Part shown: positions 1 through 10,361 of the stretch, in pieces
Layout of the letters: every line of letters begins with the position of its first letter
Position numbering within the stretch: the stretch's first letter is position 1
Assembly (NCBI GenBank): GCA_037127315.1
Contig: JBBBDQ010000227.1
Coordinates: forward strand, 472,501-536,500
Direction of reading: 5' to 3'
Length of the DNA stretch: 64,000 nucleotides
Source of the DNA: Ascarosepion bandense
Taxonomy: Eukaryota; Mollusca; Cephalopoda; Sepiida; Sepiidae
Position numbers and translations under genes: made by a program
The notes under the pieces: generated by a model
What the model saw: the letters and a program-made list of their open reading frames with translations, nothing else
Told to the model about the DNA's origin: nothing
Database searches by the model: none

Positions 1-1185
1 TTTTCTCTTTGCTAATGATGATGATTTAGAACATTTCAAACATCTTTTAAATTTTTTCCTGTTACTCAGGTATTAATTTATTAAGTAAAGACATTATTTA
101 CAAATCGAAAATTCAAAAGCTTAATACAAATAATTTAGAACTAGGATTTTTAAAATAATTTAATTTTTTTAATGTTAAACTATACATTTTCTTTTACAAC
201 GGAAACTTATAAGAGACTTATCATTAAAAGATCACTTGTTACAAGGGTTGTTCCCCTTACGAAATATTAAATTGAATTATGTCATTTTTTTGGTCACCAT
301 ACTTCAAGATATGTGAACTGATTTACAACGAGGATTATCATCGTCTACTTGAAAGGTAAACGAGTCAGATCTTTCTAATTAAGAAATAATTTTATTGTAG
401 ATTTCATGCCATAAACAAGTAATAATTGTTTCAAATCAGAATAATTTAACATTAAATTTACTAATTTTCAAAAAATAACGTGTGAGTGATATATATTTTA
501 TTTTTGCAAGATTTTTAAAACCGAGAATGAATTTTTGTTTACAAATGTATCGATAGGTAAAAAAAAAAAGAAAAAAAGGAAAAAAATGACCAAAAAATTG
601 AAAATTAAAAAAAAAAAAGGTCAAAATTTTAGATTCTAATGAATATAATATCTGTTTGAAATACACCTAAATATTTTGCTTTCTGGAAATAGTAAATTTA
701 ATCATTTAGCTTTCAATTAAACTTAAACTGATGTTTGAAGATTTTTTTTTATTTTTAAAATTTCAATTTAAAACTTAGGTATCGAAAATGAGTAGAGGTA
801 CCTACTATAATGAAATAAGTTTACGAGAATAGGAAAAAACAACATTATTTAGGAGAGAAGACAAAAATGACAGGAATTAAAAAAAGAAAAGATAATGATT
901 GACATTGTACTTCAATTTTAGAAGGTTAAACAATAAGCCTGAAGTGGGTTCTATGTGTGAGAAATGCAATGATGGCATCCATCATGATAGACGAATGTTC
1001 AGGATCTGGTAGTTGAGTAATTATTGCGTAAATATTTAGCAAACTGAGTACTAATCAAAAGCAAAGTGGTTTATAAAAAACCCGCATATGCTGCACTCAG
1101 TGAAAATCAAATTCACTACTCCGTAGTAGTGATCAGACAGATTAATTTGCTTTTCCGACATGTCAACCCGTCTGATCTTTTGTAA
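1..1185. other. AT-rich stretch without recognised features
   Basis: About 1.2 kb of AT-rich sequence with short homopolymer runs. The only open frames are short and biased to Phe, Tyr, Lys and Ile. I see no gene, RNA or repeat family member here. Confidence 0.6.
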
Positions 1186-1186
1186 T

Positions 1187-1505
1187 GTCAAATTGTGTTT
1201 GGGGCACCCAATGAGGATCGAAACTCACAACTCAATGGTGATAATTAGCCAGATTAGTTCGCTAATTATTAGTTTGTTCCAAAAGTTTGACCAGATCCGA
1301 AAGCTTGCAGATCGATGGCAGAATGTCTTGGAAAATGATGGTCTTTATTTTGAGCAATAATTTTTGTTGTTTTTGCGAGTAAAATTTCAACTTTTTGCAA
1401 GTGTTTTCTGGTAACCTTAGATTACTTGGCGAGTAAAATTTCAATTTTTTGCAGGTGTTTACGAACTTTTGGGACAACCTAATATTTCAACACGTTGAGG
1501 GGCCC
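1187..1505 (-). repeat. tRNA-derived SINE (family B), split by a mariner MITE
   Basis: On the minus strand a B-box-like GTTTCGATCCTC lies at about 1213-1228, and the tRNA-like head continues towards 1271. The sequence resumes after the MITE at about 1491 with a CCTCAACGTG-type start, as seen in the family B copy at 18589. The mariner MITE therefore landed inside a SINE B. Low sequence conservation makes the outer limits approximate. Confidence 0.5.
1272..1490 (+). mobile_element. Mariner-derived MITE keeping the transposase C-terminus
   Basis: The ends form terminal inverted repeats of the type TTAGTTTGTYCCAAAAGTT and AACTTTTGGGACAACCTAA, typical of mariner, next to TA dinucleotides. Directly after the left repeat comes a frame ending RKLADRWQNVLENDGLYFEQ and a stop, which matches the C-terminal tail of irritans-type mariner transposases. 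The rest of the gene is deleted. A segment near the right end is duplicated in tandem (GAGTAAAATTTCAA at about 1377 and 1432). The copy at 20607-20769 on the other strand has the same internal junction, so this is a propagated deletion derivative. Confidence 0.75.
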
Positions 1506-2084
1506 AGCTTCAAATGATGCCAGTACTAAAATGTCCCTTTAGAAAAAAAAATGCGTTATCGTCGACTAAAAACAGAATTTGCTGTGATACTGTGTTATTA
1601 ATAGTTGTAGAGGTCTCGACTTGAGCAAAACTTACTCGAGTTTGTCTTCTTCAGCTAAACTGTTCGGATGCACTGCAAACTTCCAGATTGCTAAACAAAA
1701 AAGAGATTTGCAAAAACTTTAACATTCAGGAGGTTTAAATTACCCTTTCTTTTTTATAGAAACTAGTCGATTTAATCATGAGAATGACAGGGTATGTGAG
1801 AAATTTTTTAAATGAATACTACCCGTGATATCATGCTAACAAAAAATATCTCTTCTTTCATAGGTTCTATCCGTATTAAAACGTGGCTGATCATGGCTCT
1901 CCTATTTTTCGTTGCTCGAAGTCACGCTTGAACATTTATTCATTGTTACAATTTTTTTCTGGTTCTTGTGGGTGAAAAAGACTCTAAGCGCTGCTTGTAA
2001 AATTCGATAAATATTACAGCTAGCCTCAAATACCGAGATGGCTTATGTGGCTCCGGTATAGAAATAAAGCGACCGAGAAAATCA
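1506..2084. other. No recognised feature
   Basis: Ordinary mixed-composition sequence. I see no convincing coding frame, RNA or repeat family member. Confidence 0.5.
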
Positions 2085-2575
2085 GAGAGGGAGGGAGAGA
2101 GAGAGAGAGAGATAGATAGAGAGAGAGAGAGCATAGCATAGAGAAGAAGATAGAGAGATATGTAGAGAGAGAGAGACACGCAAAGAGAGATGTAGAGAGA
2201 GAGACAGAGAGAGATGTAGAGAGAGACATAAAGAGAGATGTACATAGATAGACTGATAGAAAGAGATGTAAATAGATAGACAGAGAGAGATGTAGTTGAA
2301 TAGAGAGAAACAGATGTAGATAGACACACAGAGAAAAAAGATGTAGTCAGACAGTGAGAAGTAGATAGAAAAAAAGTAGTTAGAAAGAAGTAGATGAAGA
2401 GAGAAATGTAGGTAAATATATAGAGAGAAAAGTAATTATGTATTGAGAGAAACAAAGAAAAGTAGAGATAGAAATAGTAGAGAGAGAGAAGTATATATAT
2501 ATATAGAGAGAGAAAGTAGATATATATATATAGAGAGAGAGAGAGAGAAAGAGAGAAAAGTAGAGAGAGAGAAGG

Positions 2576-2608
<33 letters not shown>

Positions 2609-2660
2609 AAGTAGATATATATATATATAGAGAGAGAGAGAAAAGTAGAGAGAGAGAAGG

Positions 2661-2698
<38 letters not shown>

Positions 2699-2701
2699 TA
2701 G

Positions 2702-2732
<31 letters not shown>

Positions 2733-2759
2733 AAAGTAGAGAGAGAGAGTGGGAAGTAG

Positions 2760-2790
<31 letters not shown>

Positions 2791-2830
2791 AAAGTAGAGA
2801 GAGAGAGTGGGAAGTAGATAGATACATGGT
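2085..2830. repeat. Composite (GA)n/(TA)n microsatellite array
   Basis: About 750 bp of GA repeats with GATA and GATGTA variants. From about 2480 it becomes a higher-order unit of GAGAGA, AAAGTAGA and TATATATA blocks repeated some six times. Open frames across it on both strands (up to 293 codons of Ser, Leu, Tyr and Ile) are by-products of the repeat and are not genes. Confidence 0.95.
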
Positions 2831-2869
2831 TGAAAGGGGTAAAATTTAAATTCAGTTTAACGCTAAGTT

Positions 2870-2998
2870 ATCTGTATAGCTTTGCTTTGGCACAAGGCAG
2901 AATGTATGAGGGACACCAAGTGAGGATCGAAGTCACTATTCAGTAATAATTGATCTAGCGAGTTAAGATTGCTAACCATTGCACCACGTCGAAATCCG
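2870..2998 (-). repeat. tRNA-derived SINE (family B)
   Basis: Reading the minus strand, CGTGGTGCAATGGTTAGCAA forms an A-box-like start and GTGACTTCGATCCTC a B-box-like promoter element. This is followed by the GGTGTCCC-type sequence that also follows the B box in the copies at 4784 and 18589. It is a short, diverged copy. Confidence 0.6.
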
Positions 2999-3479
2999 CG
3001 AAGTTGTCTGCCTATGTGAGGCCAGAGAAAAATTTTTTAAATGTTGCGTAGTTTGAATGGAGATATTTTTTGTAGTTTATGTTGTTTAACGACTGGACAC
3101 AAAAAATATCTTTCTAACATAAGCAGCACACTGTGCACTGTGTCATCAGACAAAAACTAGTCTGGCTGGCTTGCCATGACATTCTTGTCATGATTTAAAC
3201 ATTTTTGAAATCTATTTTTTACCTTCACTGATATTCTAAATATAATTGATTAAACATTGTTCACAGCATCAGATGTTTTTCACATGGCAAATAAAAACCG
3301 AATATTTTTCATAAAAAAATAGGATAATAATTAGTAAAACTTTATGGAAGCTACCTCCGTTATATGCGCAGTTACGTCAATAAGTCTGTATCCTAATTAG
3401 AATTTATTTTTCGACAATCTCTTTTGTCCACGATCTTAATTCAAGTCTTCTCCGTCAGATCGATTATAAATCCTGGGTA
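2999..3479. other. No recognised feature; small inverted repeat
   Basis: AT-rich DNA. A 15 bp inverted repeat (AGATATTTTTTGT against ACAAAAAATATCT) brackets about 3060-3113, which could be a small hairpin. Nothing else is evident. Confidence 0.4.
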
Positions 3480-3835
3480 TGACGAAGAACTAATCGACAG
3501 CAAGGCCTCTGATCGGGAGATTGGAGGTTTTAAGAAGCGTGGAACCACCTCTTAATTGCTGTTCTTCCCATGTCTACCATGACCTGAGGTGGTAGCAACT
3601 GTTAGGGTCCCAACTATGGGAAAATAGTGAAACCCCGTTAACTATGAAAGTATAAAAATATATATTTTATATAAAAAAATTACCAACTACATTTATTGAT
3701 AGTAAAATAACCGAAAACATCTATTATTACCAACAACACTAGTTGATGGCATACGACAGCATTCAAAATATTCAGATTTTGGCATGAAATAACTGATAGA
3801 GTTGATACGATGCTAAACAAAATCAGCCAACATAA
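3480..3835 (-). repeat. Uncharacterised interspersed repeat (family D)
   Basis: On the minus strand this matches the repeats at 33465-33965 and 46090-46500. It begins with a TTGGTTGATTTTGTTTAG-like start, has AT-rich ATTGTTGGT-type microrepeats in the middle, then GACCCTAACAG.TGCTACCACCT, and ends with a GATCAGAGGCCTTGCTG segment. It has no coding capacity and no clear terminal repeats, so its class is unknown. Confidence 0.5.
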
Positions 3836-4150
3836 AAGAAGTTTTTCATTATTATTTATATTGTTCGGACTATTGTCCACATCTTTACTGCCATTTTTAC
3901 GACGTTTCGGCTGTTGTACGCTCTGGCCTACTTCAAGTGCTAAGAATTTCGAACTGAACCCTTTATTACGATTACTGGGGTATATCAGTCTCATTTCATG
4001 TGCGATGCCACTTCTGTTAGACATGTAGTAATCTCCCTTTAACATAACTCTCTGAGTTATTTGTTCGCCACTGCTGTAGCCTTGTATTGAACTCACAATA
4101 CTTTGGGTAAATTCACTGGAACTAATCAACGTCCATATCCACTGGGTCAT
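3836..4150 (-). other. Unassigned open reading frame segment (possible exon)
   Basis: An open frame starting at 4150 on the minus strand gives about 105 residues of normal, non-repetitive composition before it runs into the family D repeat, where it continues to 3680. It is polar, with a basic patch (PKRRKNGSKD) and an Asn-rich run near the repeat border. A pyrimidine-rich CTATTCTCCTCAAG lies just upstream of the ATG and could be a splice acceptor. I do not recognise the protein. It could be a host exon, an old transposon piece or chance. Confidence 0.25.
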
Positions 4151-4569
4151 GTGTTCTTGAGGAGAATAGTTTAAATAATGTAAATCGTGTAAATACTACC
4201 TCATCTCAGAAGTACAGACAAATTCTTTCATCATATTAATCCATATAATATCCTACAATTTTTTTTAAAGAAATCATATTGTATTCGAAAATATAACTTC
4301 AACAAAACTACATATAAAACAGACAATTTTATTACTTCAAAGCACTTAAGAAAATTAAATTTTGGTATTAAATGATACATAAAGAATTGATATGCTGCCA
4401 AAGAAATCAAATTCAATCGAACACTATACAGAGAAAATTATAGATCAAGATGAAGGTTAAAATTGTGCTGAGCTAGATATTTATCAATGTACTTTCGTAT
4501 TATCTTCACAATAATTGAATTTCTGGGGCCCATATTTGAACTTATTTTTACAAAGTTTAATCTAAAATA

Positions 4570-4782
4570 TCTATGGTCGTTTTCTGTAGAGGGATGTATA
4601 AAAGAGAGGTTTTGACAGTGAGTTCGATCCTGTCTAACATGATCACGAACTAGTCATGGTTTGACAAGTATCTTGCGGTGTCTGCCGTAAGCCGAGAATT
4701 AGAAACTAGTTTTCCACACCATTGCACTGGGTGCTTCACACTTTCGACCATGTGCCACATCTAAGCTACACCTGGAAATTCA
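4570..4782 (+). repeat. Degenerate tRNA-derived SINE (family B)
   Basis: Contains GTGAGTTCGATCCTGTC as a B-box-like element, and later GTGCCACATCTAAGCTACACCTGGAAATTCA, the family B 3' body also seen at 18700. The segment between is rearranged, so two overlapping partial copies are possible. Confidence 0.45.
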
Positions 4783-4783
4783 T

Positions 4784-4925
4784 TAAGCGCATTGATGTCG
4801 TGTAATGGTTAGCAGACCTGTCTTGTTAGATCAATTTTGACTGAGTAGTTATCTGGATCCTCACTGGGTGCTCCACATTTTCGGCCTTGTGACACGTTCT
4901 AACCTTCGCTTAGAAAATCACGATT
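4784..4925 (+). repeat. tRNA-derived SINE (family B)
   Basis: GTCGTGTAATGGTTAGCAG is an A-box-like start, TATCTGGATCCTCACTGGGT lies at the B-box position and is eroded, and the body ends in CTTAGAAAATCACG, shared with 18589-18728. It directly follows another family B piece in the same orientation. Confidence 0.6.
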
Positions 4926-5640
4926 ACTAGAAAATATGCTTATTACTGGGTACCCAACTATTTTTCTCTCGTATCAATCTTCCTATATGGTAGAGTATTA
5001 GCTCTTTCTCACCCTCTGGAGTGAGTTGCGACACAAGGTAGGTTTTTTTGTGAGGAACCCGAGCGCGGACGATAGGGCCACTGGTCAAAGATTACCCAGC
5101 CCTCAAATATGCGGTAACTCGGTTAAGCTTGTCATAGCATGTGTAAACTTGTCTTAACATGTCGAAGTTTATCTTAATTGGTCATGGACACCCGCCAAAA
5201 GAAGTGGGCGAGCGCGTCCTCCTATATGGCAGTGGATGATCGAAAATTTCTTCCAAGAATGAAGAGGATACTTGCGTCAACAGATATGGTTTTACGCAAA
5301 GATGCTGACAATCTTCTTTTTATGCCACTTGATTCTTTGGGGAACATAGGGCCGCGTGCGGTTTCTGTAACAGGCTTTGTTTTATAGAATTGGATTGTTA
5401 GTTCTATTCAAACCCCCAAACTGGAGGACCAGTGAGTGCTTTTTGGTCTGGTCTCTACCCTTCGACCTGTCTGGCTTGGATGACCCTACCAGGAGACAAA
5501 GCTAGCATAGCCCTCCGGATCATAATGACACGCAAGCCTCCTGATCACGGCAAGGTGTCACTCACTAGGGAGATGCTGACAATACAATACAATAGTCTAA
5601 ACATGCGAACAATGTGGAAGTTTTAAAGAAAACGAACACA
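4926..5640 (+). repeat. Unclassified GC-richer segment, probably repeat-derived
   Basis: This block is visibly richer in GC than its surroundings. It has open frames of 64-69 codons at 5178-5387 and 5432-5626 that I cannot assign. Phrases such as ACCCTACCAGGAGACAAAGC and CGCAAGCCTCC look like interspersed-repeat sequence, but I see no second copy in this window. Class unknown. Confidence 0.3.
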
Positions 5641-5788
5641 AAAAGACATACCTGTTTTGAATATACTAAGATAATGAATATTTAATTAACAATAATGATA
5701 ATTTAATTAATAACGATAAAGGTAGACATATTATTTTTTTTCATTTTCTTTTGATTGTGATGTTTATTGCCTGCATAATACGGAAGAT
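5641..5788. other. AT-rich spacer
   Basis: AT-rich sequence with TTAATTAA-type motifs; nothing recognised. Confidence 0.5.
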
Positions 5789-5946
5789 GTGCAGATGTCG
5801 TAATAGATATCGGTTCGGAATGAGAAATGAGTACCGAGTTAGAATTTTAGTTGGGGTTCTTTATTATTCACTTACACGCAAACACCCTTGAGAAAGGTAT
5901 GAATCATTTCCCATCCCAAAGTTACGAGTTAATAGGATCAGTATTA
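5789..5946 (+). repeat. tRNA-derived SINE fragment (family A)
   Basis: Contains the family A head (TATCGGTTCGGAATGAGAAAT), a mutated B box (CCGAGTTAGAATTTTAG) and the CACTTACACGCAAACACCC body. The 3' half with the CTGACTGACTGA end is missing. Confidence 0.7.
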
Positions 5947-6359
5947 TAAAGGGTACCTTTAAATTCGGACTTATAAGTAATTTCGTTAATTATATGGTTT
6001 TTACCTCCACAGGTTAATCATGGTTTTATCAAAATAAGAAAGAATTGGTTTCTTTTTCTGGTGTATGCTAAAGAATGTGTACTCAATGAAAATCACAGAT
6101 GCAACACGCTTGATTGAACGCTTAAAAATTTCTTGAAATATGAACTTTTGTATATGTGCCCAAACTTTAGAGACACTCTATATTAAAACAAAAAAAAAAA
6201 AAAAAAGGAAAAAATATTCTTACAACTCAAAATAGGTTTCAGCTTTTAATAACACACAAAAGTCTGGTAAGCCGTAAAAAATGTAAAGAATTAGTGAGTC
6301 AGTAGAAAAATAAAAACTACAGAAGTTACGTTTATCAGCCTAGTCAAGTTTTGCTTCAT
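5947..6359. other. No recognised feature
   Basis: AT-rich DNA with one (A)20-type run near 6188. No feature seen. Confidence 0.5.
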
Positions 6360-6805
6360 ACCTTCTTGGTATTCATCTTTTTCTATGTGACGTGTCTATT
6401 CAGGATGTAGGCGATCATGGCCTTCCACATCACCCTATCACTTGTAGCGTTTAACACCCTTTCTCTTGTTATTTATCTCAAACCCCATTTTGCCATCCAC
6501 TTGCTCAATGAAGTATGTACGCGTTGCTTTCCCCTGTCTTCCTTTCTTTCTAATTGTTTTGTGAGTATCAGATTTTCCAAACCTTCGTTTCTCATTACAT
6601 ACCTAGAAACTTCAGCTGTCTTTTCCTGATGTTAAGTATAAGTTTTCTTTTCGGTTCCATCCTCTCCAAAACCCAGTCGTTGCTAACATGTTTGGTCCAT
6701 GGTATTCTCAGCATCCTTCTGTAGAACCACATTTAAATTGCGTTCAGTCTTTCTTTCATCCTTGATGGGATTGTCCAGTATTCGCTGCCATATTGAAGAA
6801 TATTT
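6360..6805 (-). mobile_element. RTE-like LINE, 3' end fragment
   Basis: Minus-strand reading gives decayed C-terminal sequence of an RTE-like reverse transcriptase, followed by the TTTCAAGACGTAGGCGATCA-type 3' end. The same segments recur at 6806, 34500, 44733 and 62215. It is 5'-truncated at about 6805, where another RTE 3' end begins in the same orientation, so two copies lie head to tail. Stops and frameshifts make it non-functional. Confidence 0.75.
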
Positions 6806-7433
6806 ATTCTTCATCTGCCCCTTCAGGTCTTAGGCGATCATGGACTTTCACTTGACCCTGTATTTTGTCACTCTCAATATTTTTTCTTTTGGTATCTCTT
6901 CCAAACCCCGCTCAGCCATCCATTTGCTCAGACTAATCAAGTACGTCTCGCTCTGCTTTCTACTGTCTCTTCTTCCCTTTATCCGACCTGTGAGTATTAA
7001 ACTCTCCAGGGCCTACTTCCTCATTAAGGTCCCAGGAAATTCATTAATCTCTTCCTGATGTTAAGTACGGGTTTTCTTCTCGTTTGCATCCTTTCTAACA
7101 TCTCATCGTTTCTCATATGCTCCGTCCATGTTGTCCTCAGCGTTCTTCTGTAAAACCACATTTCTGTTGCCTCAAGCCTCTCCTTCATCCTTGATGAAAT
7201 CGTCCAACATTCACTTCCATACAGAAAGACAGATATCACATAGCAATCCAGCACACTTTTCTTTGTTTCCAATGAAAATTTCCTGTCTTTCAGTACTTTG
7301 ATTAGCTTTTGAAATGCGTCTTTGGCCATGCCAATGCGTCTTTGGATTTCCATGTCACACTTTCCATCCTCTCTCAAAACATTTCCCAGATATTTGATTT
7401 GTTTTACTTGTTTTATTATAGTTTCTTAGACTT
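6806..7433 (-). pseudogene. RTE-like LINE, C-terminal reverse transcriptase region
   Basis: An open minus-strand frame (7377-7024) reads LREDGKCDMEIQRRI, FQKLIKVLKDRKFSLETKKS, YGSECWTIS and RLEATEMWFYRRTLR. These are hallmark blocks of the thumb and C-terminal region of RTE-type LINE proteins (endonuclease plus reverse transcriptase, target-primed retrotransposition). The catalytic YADD lies upstream and is not in this piece. The frame breaks at 7024, after which decayed C-terminus and 3' UTR run to about 6806. The element continues upstream at 7561 across a small insertion. Confidence 0.85.
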
Positions 7434-7578
7434 GTAGTTGGCGTATTGGGCTCTATCACAACGATTCTACGGCATTTAAATTTCTTTACTTACACTTGTT
7501 TCAAATGGGGCAAGAGTGAGCTTTAGTTTATCGTGAAAATAATTTGACAAAAATCTCGTCGTAGTTGGCGTATTGGGC
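7434..7578 (-). mobile_element. 109 bp insertion with an 18 bp target-site duplication inside RTE
   Basis: The RTE reading frame is interrupted. The 18-mer GTAGTTGGCGTATTGGGC occurs at 7434-7451 and again, perfectly, at 7561-7578, flanking a 109 bp insert (7452-7560). In RTE this sequence occurs once, so it is a target-site duplication. The insert resembles a truncated short retroposon. Its minus strand ends in ATGCCGTAGAATCGTTGTGA, and I could not assign its family. Confidence 0.75.
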
Positions 7579-7711
7579 ACCTCTTTTTGCCGGTGACCAT
7601 ACCCTCAGTTTTCTTAAGGTTTATGCTCAATCCTTTCTTCTCACTTTCTTTTACTACCTTCTGTAGAAGTTCCTGCGTTTTCCCTCCCGTGATTGCTATC
7701 AGAGACATCAT
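7561..7711 (-). pseudogene. RTE-like LINE, central reverse transcriptase fragment
   Basis: The minus-strand frame reads SLIAITGGKTQELLQKVVKE, then KKGLSINLKKTEGMVTGKKR. These are the residues just after the YADD motif of RTE reverse transcriptases. The YADD itself is lost at the 7711 edge. This is the upstream part of the copy at 6806-7433, separated from it by the 109 bp insertion. Confidence 0.8.
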
Positions 7712-8060
7712 ATAAAAATCCAGAACATTTTCCTGTCTCTTAATACTCTACTCAGCTTTTGGAATGCATCCTTAGCCATGCGAACACGCCTTCGGATCTC
7801 AGTGTCGCACTTTCCGTCTTCTGTTAGAACGTTTCCCAGATATTTAAATTTCTGTATCTGGTTGATTTCCGTTTCCCCGACTTGTAGTTGGCATTTTGGA
7901 CTCCTCTTTTTACTAATGACAATACATTCAGTTTTAAAATTAAAAAGTACATTTTCTTTTTTTTTTAAAAAAGAATTTATGTACACGATAAACCCTGAAG
8001 TATAGATCAGCCAAAATATCAAGTATACGAATGAGTTCAATTGTTCAAGCACTATTCAAA
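7712..8060 (-). pseudogene. RTE-like LINE fragment, second copy
   Basis: Minus-strand frame with TECIVISKKRSPKCQLQVGE, FKYLGNVLTEDGKCDTEIRR and MAKDAFQKLSRVLRDRK. The blocks overlap those of the 7024-7711 copy, so this is a separate insertion truncated at about 7711 (3' side) and 8060 (5' side). No catalytic residues are retained. Confidence 0.85.
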
Positions 8061-8700
8061 ATATTAACTCATCTGAAAGTGCTACGTAATATTGTTGGGA
8101 AATTAGGTGATTACTTAAAAACAAAAAAATATCCAGCGGTGGTTTGAATTTGCGGCACAAATTGTTACTGTTTCAGTGCACACGAACCCGTCTTCCTGTC
8201 TCTCAAGATAAATTGGATATAAATAAATGACATTTCTTATTAAAACAAGACGGAAAGAAAATATTCGAAACAGAGACATTTGCTTGACTTTTGTGTCCGC
8301 TTTATGGTCCCTGTTTAATAAATAAGTCGTTTAGGCATTCTAGACACACACCAAGTCTTTTGTCCTTCCTTTATAATCACTGGCGACATCTTGTCCATCT
8401 GCCATTTGCTTGAGGTGCCGGGAAAAAACTCAGTTGAACGTTGTCATAGTTACCAGACCAAAAATATGACATAGGCGAAATTGTTTTTATTGACCTGGTT
8501 AAATTGTAGGCGCGTTTCTGTCTCGAGAACAGAGAACGTGTTGATATCCACAGAGGTATCTTTGAAGGTATCTGCTTTTTTAAATTTGCTTTCCTTTTTC
8601 AAGGTTTTCTTTATTTTGTCTAAATGCTTCTTTTTTGTATATGATATTTTGTTTATCTATATATATAAAAAAAAACGACGAAAAGAAATACCATAGAAAA
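8061..8700. other. No recognised feature
   Basis: Mixed AT-rich sequence. Frames that cross it, including the tail of the LINE J reverse transcriptase frame below 8880, are not conserved LINE sequence. Confidence 0.5.
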
Positions 8701-8725
8701 CGTACTATTTTAACGAAAAATAAAG

Positions 8726-8923
8726 CGTTAAAACCAGATAGTATATGTGGCATTGAAAAAAGATCCACATATACCACATATACCAGAATAGTATACCACA
8801 TATACCACATATACCACATATACCACAATAGTATACCACATATACCACAATGCCACATATACCAGATAGTATATGTGGCATTGAAAAAGATTCTCCCGGA
8901 GAGAATCTCCGGGAGAATCGCTT
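8726..8923. repeat. Tandem/inverted repeat block at the broken LINE edge
   Basis: GATAGTATATGTGGCATTG occurs at about 8738 and 8866, and in inverse form near 8848. Between lie about nine copies of the 9-mer ATACCACAT in runs broken by AGAATAGT. At 8889-8919 there is a perfect 12 bp hairpin stem (GATTCTCCCGGA/TCCGGGAGAATC). The block abuts the point where LINE J homology stops. Confidence 0.85.
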
Positions 8924-10361
8924 GGTCCATGCTTATGGGAGGCAGGAGAGGTTGCCTGTAATGGTTGACAGACAACAGCTTGGTCTTAGACGAATTGAAG
9001 TTGACAAGCCACTTCTTGCCCCAGTTCACCACACAGTGAAGATCCCGTTCAAGGTCAGCAGCGAGATTATATCTGTCCGCCACGACAGGTTTCTTACTGG
9101 TGCGGGAGTATATTGTAGTGTCATCTGCGTAGATGCCTACTTGGGACTTGATCTCATCTGGGAGGTCGTTAATGAAAATAAGGAAGAGCGTCGGGCCCAG
9201 GATAGAGCCCTGTGGGACACCAGCATTCGTGCTGTAGGACGAAGAGGCACGCCCATTCAGAACGACCTTCATTTTGCGGTTATTTAAGAAAGATTGGATT
9301 AGGTCAAGCAGGCGACCGGTAATACCATAACCGCATAGTTTGCATAGGAGGCCAGAGTGCCAAACCCCGTCGAAAGCCTTGGAGATGTCCAGAGCAACCG
9401 CGTGAGCCTCGTCAGACGCATCAAGGGCCTGTAGCATGTACTCCGTCACGGTTGTTAGCAGGTCGGCCGTGGACCTGGCAAAGCGGAATCGATATTGCCT
9501 GTCGGGGAACAGTTTGTGGGCGGTGAGATGATGAACTATTTCGGCATTGATTATAGCCTCGAATACTTTCCCGAATATCGGTAGAAGACTGATAGGGCGA
9601 TAGTTGGATGGGTCCGAGGGTTCACCACAATTCTTAAATACAGGAACGACTGAAGAGAACTTCCAGCATGCAGTAAAGCAGGAAGCAGAAAGGCAGTAGT
9701 TAAATAGTTTAGAGAGGACAGGGGAAAGTTCAGGAGCACACCTCTTAAGGACTATCACTGGGATTCCATCGTCTCCACACGCCTTATGGGGGTCGAGTTT
9801 TGAAATTACTCTGGATACTACTGTCGGAGTAATATATACGTCGTGCAGTTTGGCCTCAGTTCTAATAGGGAAGTCGGGTGGGTGTACTCCGGACCAGTCG
9901 AAGGTGGAGTTGGATGAGAATCTGTGGGCAAAGCACTCAGCTTTGTCCGCAGATGACGTGAGAACCTCAAATCCATGGATTAAAGGAGGTATTGAGGATT
10001 TCCTATTGTTGAGCACTCGTTTACAAATCCTCCAATAGTCCTTGGAGCCGAACTTGCGGTCAGCTATGTGCTGTCGCATTCTCTCAGCGAACAACTGTTT
10101 GGCGTCATTTAGGGTTCTCTTGCACTCACTGCGAGCAGATGTGAACAGGCGCCTATTGTGATCAGTTGTCTGTCTCCGGAATAGACGGAAGTAATGGTTC
10201 CTGTGGGAAATGGCGGCTGAGCAGGCCGGAGAGAACCACGGAGAGGAATGAGGTTTAAAGCAATACTTCCTGGTGGGTATGACGGCATCAATGCCAGCTT
10301 TCACCCATGACGAGACCTCAGAGGCACAGTCATCAACTGATAGGTCGAACACTTTCCCCAA
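8923..10361 (-). pseudogene. LINE J reverse transcriptase
   Basis: RNA-dependent DNA polymerase used for target-primed reverse transcription. The frame starts at 10361 and gives about 480 LINE residues. An endonuclease-RT linker comes first. The RT core spans about residues 235-465: NYRPISLLPIFGKVFEAI (253-270), motif A ALDISKAFD (323-331), GVPQGSILGP (381-390) and the catalytic YADD (411-414). After residue about 480 the frame enters the hairpin and repeat block and is no longer LINE. All three catalytic aspartates are present, yet the C-terminus is missing and the first residues are out of frame with the endonuclease, so it is probably inactive. I cannot settle the clade (Jockey versus CR1) by eye. 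Confidence 0.9.

Noticed and set aside
1946..2827. A 293-codon open frame on the minus strand
   Set aside because: It translates (GA)n/(TA)n microsatellite into Ser-Leu-Tyr-Ile runs. Other frames of the same block are equally open.
8635..9287. Plus-strand frames over LINE J
   Set aside because: Antisense shadows of the reverse transcriptase frame and its adjoining tandem repeat.
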